Shown: piece after piece, positions 57,703-64,000 of the stretch
Layout of the letters: every line of letters begins with the position of its first letter
Position numbering within the stretch: position 1 is the first letter of the stretch
Assembly (NCBI RefSeq): GCF_004379255.2
Contig: NC_056038.1
Span: forward strand, 27,950,061-28,014,060
DNA length: 64,000 nucleotides
From: Salvia splendens
Taxonomy: Eukaryota > Streptophyta > Magnoliopsida > Lamiales > Lamiaceae
Reading direction: 5' to 3'
The notes under the pieces: model-generated
What the model was told of the DNA's origin: nothing
Databases searched by the model: none
The model's input: only the letters and a program-made list of their open reading frames with translations
Made by a program: the position numbers and the translations under genes

Positions 57703-58099
57703 ACTAGAACTATTATTATGTTTCTTTCTCCCAATGTATGCCACTACCATCTGTAATCTATAGATATGATTCTGTTCCGACGTCTTGTAAAATTTGCCTT
57801 GTCATATACATATCTCAATTGTTTACCAGCAACTCCACTATCCATCCTCCGCAATCAACAAATGCACTATTTTATATATGACGACGATTCTTTGATTTAA
57901 GCCAAAATTTCCCACAAAGGGGAAGGAGCAATCTTGATTCATTCATAATCATGTCTGCTCCAACTGAATATAGAAGCAATTGCACCGAGTTGCAACCAAT
58001 ATTCATGTTCTATAAAATTAAAATTAAAATTAAAATTAAAATTAAAATGAACACACAACAAGTCTGATGAATAATACAAGGTGTATGCAGCCATTCCTC
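57703..58099. other. Convergent 3' ends of PsbR and RECA1
   Basis: Holds the 3' untranslated regions of both genes. It includes an AAAATT microsatellite (about 58013-58048, six units) close to the end of RECA1. Confidence 0.6.
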
Positions 58100-61000
58100 T
58101 CATTGCATTTCTTGGAATGCATCTTCCTCGTCGGACTGTGGAATCGATGACTTTACAAACGAACCTATTTGGCCGCTGCCTTCTGTCAACTCACCTCGGA
58201 CTTTCTGCAAGAGGCAACATAATCCCTTAAGCACAACATGTCTTGTACTCTACTACCAAACCAACTTGTAGCTGGCATGGCATTATAATAATGCACTCTT
58301 TTATGCAGATACCATTTCTATAACTGGGGCTGTGTTTTGTTCAATCTTCTGAACACGCTTGTGTCTAATGAATAATGATACAATGGGATTCAGGATAGGG
58401 GTGCAGTACCTTCTCTATCTCTTCAGACAAGAGAGGGTTTTCCTTTAAGAACTGTAATGCTCGATCTCTTCCTTGTCCCAACCTACATTTCAAAGTCAAC
58501 AGAATAATGGGATTGACGATGCATTACTTGAGGGCAGGTATACATGAAGGCAAACAAGGTTTCCACATAGGAAAAACTGGGTTAGCAACACATTCCTCAT
58601 ACTTTTAAGTACCTCTAACAAAACAATGAGTAGCTCATGTGTATGCATTTCAAAATAAAAAATTAAAAGTAATGTTAAAAATGTTGTAATTTGATACGGG
58701 TGGCGGTTGGAAAGGATACATGCGCAGGAATAGGGAAGTCGTTTGGCCAAGTGAGTGCCAGCAGAACAACCCCACAAATCTCGACTGACTTGGTTAGTTG
58801 TTCATGCTAGTCGATATAGAAGATTGAGAGAAAATGGGCAGTCTTGTTAGGTTGTTATTTCAGTTGCATTGCTTCTATTTTTCTTCATTAGTCGCCTATA
58901 TGTAGTGAGGACCCTCAGCGATAGAAAGCATCTTGGGAAATCAGTAATATGACGATTTAGTCATTGGCCACCTGCATGGGGATTACTCTTTTGTTGTTTA
59001 TCTTCTATTCGTTTACTTCGAGCAATAAAGTCATATCTTTTCTCATAAATCCCCTGTTATTTCTTTGTGGTATCTGGTTGAGCACAACTCGTGCTTGTTA
59101 TAGTTCGTCGACCTTTACTCCTAACAATTTGGTGCGGTGAACTATGGTTGTTACGCGCAACACGGACACCTGTCTGGATGATTTGGAGAAGGTTGCCGGA
59201 AATCTAGAAAAGCAATCAGAAACATTAACCGCAATGGTTGATGAATTGAATGTTCAATGCGCGTCAACAAACGAGCGAGTCTCAATTTGGTGCGGTTAAT
59301 GTCTCCGATTGCTTTTCTAGATTTCCGGCAACCTTCTCCAAATTGTCCAAACGACTGTTCATGTTGCGCGTAACAACTATCGTTCACCGCACCAAATTGT
59401 GGGAGTAAAGGTCGACAAACTATAACAAGCACGAGTTGTGCTCAACCAAATACCACAAAGAACTACCAGGGGATTTATGAGAAGAGAGATGGCTTTATTG
59501 CTCGAAATAAACGACCAGAAGATAAACAACGAAAGAGGAATCCTCACGCAGGAGGCCAACGACTAAATCGTCCTATTACTGATTTCCAAGATGCTTTCTA
59601 TCGCCTAGGGTCCTTACTACATATGGACGACTAATGCAGAAAAATTAACAACCTAACAAGATTGTCGATTTTCCATAGAAGCAATGAAACTGATATAACA
59701 ACCTAACAAGATTGTCGATTTTCTCTCCCAAATCTTCTCCATCGGTTAGCATGAACAACTAACCAAGTCAGCCGAGATTTGTGGGGTTGTTCTGCTGGCG
59801 CTCACTTGGCCAAACGACTTCCCTATTCCCGAGCCTGTATACTTTCCAACCGCCACCCGTATCATAATTACTGCGAGGTCCATAAGGAGCTTTAGAAGTC
59901 TAGGTATATAGCCTCAGCAGCCAGCGCCCTTAATAGCAAAGTTATTATACACAACTATATACTAGTTTTTAACTTAATAGACATCCAAATAGGAATGTGA
60001 TCAAATGCAAACTCTAAATATTGTACAAACTCCAAACTATGATCTGGACCGTTAAAAAATGTCAACAGATTATAAAATAACAGCAATAAAAAATATCAAC
60101 ACAGTGTCAACGATTGACACCGTGTTGACATTGTGTTGACATCAAAATCTTGAAATTTTACACTCTATTGAAGTTGTGTTGACATTGTGTTGAAAAGTTT
60201 GGAGTTTATACAATATATGAGTTTGCATTTTATCACTACCCCATCCAAATAATATAATTAGAGACCCGACTAACCAATCACACAACTTGTGTTATATCAT
60301 CCATTCATTTCAACCAAAAAAATGACAAATCAAACCTGTGATCTCCATAGCTGTACCACGACCCCTTCTTTAAAACAACATCAAATATTTCAGCACAATC
60401 CAGAACACAGCCCTAAAATGAAAGTGAAATCAACATAAGAGTACGAAAATAATAATAAGATAGAAAGAAACAATATGCACATCTGCACAAACCAGTTTGC
60501 TGACTCCTTCCCCAAATATAATTTCAAACTCAGCTTGTTTGTACGGCCTTGACACCTACCAAAAAGTATATTAGCTTAAAAGTCAAAACTAATGTCCACT
60601 AGAGTGAAGAAAATAAAATTACATCGAGGTCAAGATGTCTACTTTTTTGTTTCGATGACATGCAATGTGCACAATTGAGACAAAACACAAGGAAATATAG
60701 AACAGATATGGATGCATTCTCAACTCCAATAGTCCAATTTCCAATCACGGAGGGGTTGCACAAAAGTATCAGAAATTATGGATGTGTAGGCTTAAAAAAG
60801 AGTGGTGGTTAGAAATAAAGAAGAATGGGCATGGTGGTTAAAATAGAAAGTAAAATTTCCTACATAAAACAAGATCAGACATATATGACCTAGGTATTTT
60901 GCATAGTAAAAAATCTAAAAATGTTGAGAAATGTTATAGAAACACAGCAGAACCACCATTTTCATGATAGAACATTAGGATGGGGTCGCAATTTTTTTGA

Positions 61001-63314
61001 CCAAAACCAGAATTAAAAAAAATCTTGTCATGTACCTTACTCTTTTGAACTCTCACACGAACCTTAACACCGACATCTTCATCACCTTTAACCTTTAACA
61101 ACATATAGCATTTAAGATTCATTGCTAAAACAATTAATATAACAGGCTAATATTTGCTAACATAGCCAGATCAGGACATACCAATTTTATCTTCCCAATA
61201 GGTCTTATCTCAAGTCGGACAGATGCAAAGAACTTCAAAGCAATTCCACCACTTGTCACTTCGGGATTCCCGTAATACACTCCTATCTGCCCCAAACAAA
61301 AGTGTAATATTACAAGGCTTAAGACTATAAGCAAGTAAACTGAAAACAGAATATCAAAGTGAGAAAAAATGAACGTATCACACAATTCGAAAAGTAGGAT
61401 TTGCTATTTGCCTCTAAATAAGTTGGGAACTAAAACATTTTCCATAAAGTACCTTGTGTCTGATCTGATTTAAAAATATAAGTGTACATCCAGCTTTAGA
61501 AGCATTGCCTGACATCTTTCGCAGAGCCTGACTCATAAGGCGTGCTTGTAAACCCATTTGCTGCATCCCAATTTCACCCTATGCAGAAAGTGCTTACCAA
61601 AAGTTGTTTACTTTATACGAAGTAAAAATCAGTTTTCAAATGAATGCAACACAAGTTATGACTAACTTCGATTTCAGCTCTAGGAGTAAGTGCTGAGACT
61701 GAATCAATACAAATGAGATCAACAGCACCAGACCTACAGATGCGATCAGCAACTGACACAGACAAAAGTGTAAGGATAACAAATTATGTAAGTAAATTAA
61801 GCTTAAAGGATATGGCCACCAATCTTAGAAATTGTAGTTAGATTCTTTGAATGTCAACATGATTTCTTACTCTCTAGCGCCATCTCTCCATTGTCAGGCT
61901 GGCAAACAATTAGATTTTCTACATCAACCCCCAAAGATTTAGAGTAAGATGGATCAAAAGCATGCTCCGCGTCGACAAGCATAGCATTTCCACCAAGCCT
62001 CTGATAGTCCAATGTCAAAAGAATGTCAGATTGTTCTTCACGTCAAACGTGAGGAGGATTGCATGGACTTTTCAAGTGATAACCAACGGACAGAAGAAAA
62101 AGTGAGCACATACTAGACCTGCACTTCTGCAATTGCATGGAGGGCTAGAGTGGTCTTTCCACTACTTTCTGGCCCATATATCTGACAAGGAAAAACACAA
62201 ACTATCATTTATCAGGCTCCATCCAGTATTGCCTATAACTAGTAAACTACAATCATGAACCATTTGAAGCTTGTTCAATATTATCAGACTCCATAGAGCA
62301 GAGTTAATATAATCAAGCACTGACCAATTAGGACTTTGTCCATTGTATAATAAAACGACAAACTGACGATATAGGTCACCGAACTTCGTGTCAGTATGAC
62401 ATGCAAACATCCCAATGTTCCATAATATCGCAAATTTGCGAGTGTCTAGAGTTGTTTTGATCATATACGCAGCATGATGTGAAATACTCATGCTTTTTGG
62501 AATTATAATCCCATTGTGTTCATGATACAAAGCAAGCAATATCAAATGAAATGAGATAGCATCGGATGATGTAAATAAAAACCTCTACAATTCTTCCTTT
62601 GGGAAGACCACCACCTAAAGCAAAGTCCAAGGTCAGGCAGCCACTAGGAAATGTTTCCCTGCATGACGAAATAGATATACTGAAGATTCATAAGAAAAAA
62701 CTGCAGAATTTGGAATATGTAAACAAATGCAGGATTTTAAACTCCTCTTGCAGTTAAAGTTATCATTTTTAATAGGAGAATCGTGATCAATATTTGGAGA
62801 AGCAGGATCCAATTTTATTTCCATTTAGAGCTTCATCCACAAATATTGTTATAACCAACTGGAACGCATTAGTTAGCATTATAAAAGAACACCTACACCA
62901 ATGCTCCACCAGCACTCCCAAGCCTCGTAACACTTCCTTTCCCGAAGGAGCTATTGATGTCGTTCATGGCAGCTTCAAGGGCCTTTTGCTGTTGTACCAA
63001 ACATGTTCATTATAATGTATGGGCAGACGAAATTTAAGTAGCTACGATTTTTTTTCACAAAATACACAACAAACCATGTTCTGAAAATTGAAAAAATGAC
63101 GCATAAAGCAGAGTGTGAGTATGGTGCTAACCCGGTCAGTAAATCGAGGGTCGAAGTCAGCAGAAAGGGCGCCATTCAATTTAGCGTCGAATTCCGAACG
63201 AACCCTAGCAGTTTTCCGACTGGCCTGAACTAAACCACCTCGCAGCGTGGGAGCATTTGGCGAGCTGCAATTCTTGAGTTTGGGCGACACAAACCGCGGC
63301 AAAACTAAATCCAT
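58100..63314 (-). CDS. RECA1: Chloroplast RecA homologue
   Basis: Thirteen exons on the minus strand: 63314-63132, 62988-62897, 62658-62583, 62181-62119, 62000-61871, 61752-61667, 61578-61453, 61286-61182, 61092-61036, 60555-60493, 60412-60336, 58482-58410, 58204-58100. All have GT-AG borders and matching phases; total 411 residues. The first ~40 residues (basic, Ser-rich) form a plastid transit peptide. RecA core: [20 protein letters not shown], Walker [10 protein letters not shown], Walker [65 protein letters not shown]. The acidic tail ends EEDAFQEMQ. It matches the Arabidopsis chloroplast RECA1 pattern closely. RecA carries out strand exchange in plastid DNA repair. The 1.85-kb intron 11 contains two transposons (J and K). 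Confidence 0.96.
58692..59864. mobile_element. Element J: palindromic LTR element with inverted LTRs
   Basis: Both ends carry the same LTR in opposite orientation: 58692-59126 reads TGATACGGGTGGCGG to CTCCTAACA on the plus strand, and 59398-59864 reads the same on the minus strand. Just inside each LTR is TTTGGTGCGGTGAAC, a primer-site-like sequence, and then about 130 bp of leader, also inverted, meeting near 59280. A perfect 5-bp target duplication TAATT lies at 58687-58691 and 59865-59869. The arms look about 90% alike. There is no coding sequence. Integrase-type ends with both termini from the U3 side are not the normal LTR arrangement. Confidence 0.85.
59992..60242. mobile_element. Element K: Mutator-like MITE
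   Basis: 251 bp with terminal inverted repeats (left GTGATCAAATGCAAACTC, right in reverse complement GTGATAAAATGCAAACTC, extending towards TTGTAnAAACTCCAAAC) and a perfect 9-bp target duplication ATCCAAATA at 59983-59991 and 60243-60251. Nine-base duplications indicate the Mutator superfamily. The centre holds further small palindromes on GTGTTGAC. It lies in RECA1 intron 11. Confidence 0.85.
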
Positions 63315-64000
63315 AAATTTGTGCTTTGTGTTATCTCATAAAAATCTCTCTACTTTTCAAACGGCGAGATTATATTTGTTGCAGTAAAAAGTGGCGCTCT
63401 CTGTATTTGTGTGATCGATGATGAATTGCAGTTTTCAGGAAGCCCAATGGGCCCTAGTGGACTGCTCACTGCAATGGCTGTTGATCTCATTTTGATCCAT
63501 TACAAATCCAGAAATTTGGCATGACATGTCAATTCTACAGTGAAAAAATATATATTTAATGTTCTGCAATAAATTAAGTACTCCGTAATAATCTTTAAAA
63601 ATTGTATTGAAAATTGAAATTTGTAAATGTTAAATATGAAAGAGATTGTGGCAAGTAGATAGAAAGGAACACATAACAAGTACTAGTAGTAAAATGCATG
63701 GATTTGAATTTTAAAAGAGATTAAACAAAACACAAATAATAGAAGCTCAAACTCAGTTATCATGATTCATATCACAACAAGAATGTCATAGTATTATGGA
63801 ATTCTATCTACCTTAGCTACCAATTCATATATAGTCAACTCACGGTTTATTGTTGACGAATGTTCTCCATTTGTGCTTAAATATGGTCATGTCATTATGT
63901 TTATTACTACTGCAAATGTAGTTTATTAGATGAAAAAAAAAGATAGATGGTGCAGATGTAGCTTTCCGCGTGCATTATATACACGCGAATAGGGCATTGA
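63315..64000. other. Upstream region of RECA1
   Basis: Contains the 5' untranslated region and promoter of RECA1, then AT-rich DNA to the window end. No further gene recognised. Confidence 0.5.

Noticed and set aside
59151..59432. 93-residue minus-strand frame in RECA1 intron 11
   Set aside because: Spans the centre of the palindromic element J; chance frame in its leader.

Overview
The window is nuclear DNA of a flowering plant, most likely a eudicot. It holds intron-split plant genes with GT-AG borders (a cold-responsive protein-kinase-1-like kinase, photosystem II PsbR, chloroplast RecA) separated by AT-rich intergenic DNA full of LTR retrotransposons. No bacterial, organellar, CRISPR, tRNA or rRNA features were seen. 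Species cannot be named from the sequence alone.

Layout: 1-1139 is a cut-off LTR. 4648-7690 is a receptor-like cytoplasmic kinase gene on the minus strand. 8235-10391 (element G) is a small LTR element with a perfect 5-bp target duplication; it carries fragments of two unrelated host genes, a polynucleotide 3'-phosphatase (ZDP type) and an XH-domain protein of the IDN2/FDM type. 11635-48711 is a 37-kb nest: Copia element E sits in what looks like the last intron of an unidentified small gene; inside E are Gypsy element D (12781-39519, minus strand) and Copia element F (43092-47797, minus strand); inside D is Copia element A (16170-34035); inside A is the coding-decayed element B (20070-28930). 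Target duplications define every level: AGAAG (E), GACCG/GTCCG (D), CCTCT (F), CTTTC (A), CCATG (B).

50114-51909 (H) and 52046-53960 (I) are two neighbouring PIF/Harbinger-type DNA transposons. H carries only the transposase gene and I only the Myb/trihelix-like ORF1 gene. 54538-56100 is a solo LTR with target duplication AGAAT. 56904-57702 is PsbR with a G-box/I-box promoter. 58100-63314 is a complete 13-exon chloroplast RECA1 gene. Its eleventh intron holds an unusual palindromic LTR element (J, 58692-59864, TSD TAATT, LTRs in inverted orientation) and a Mutator-like MITE (K, 59992-60242, 9-bp TSD).

Most notable: (1) G has captured pieces of one gene family acting in RNA-directed DNA methylation (IDN2/FDM) and one acting downstream of active demethylation (ZDP); (2) J is bounded at both ends by the U3 side of its LTR; (3) B has about 1% divergent LTRs around a ruined coding region and keeps a duplicated leader motif, as expected of an element mobilised in trans; (4) H and I together make up a split Harbinger system; (5) D has lost its reverse transcriptase by a clean in-frame protease-RNase H fusion. 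Element boundaries, exon borders and base differences were worked out by eye; no alignment or database search was run.
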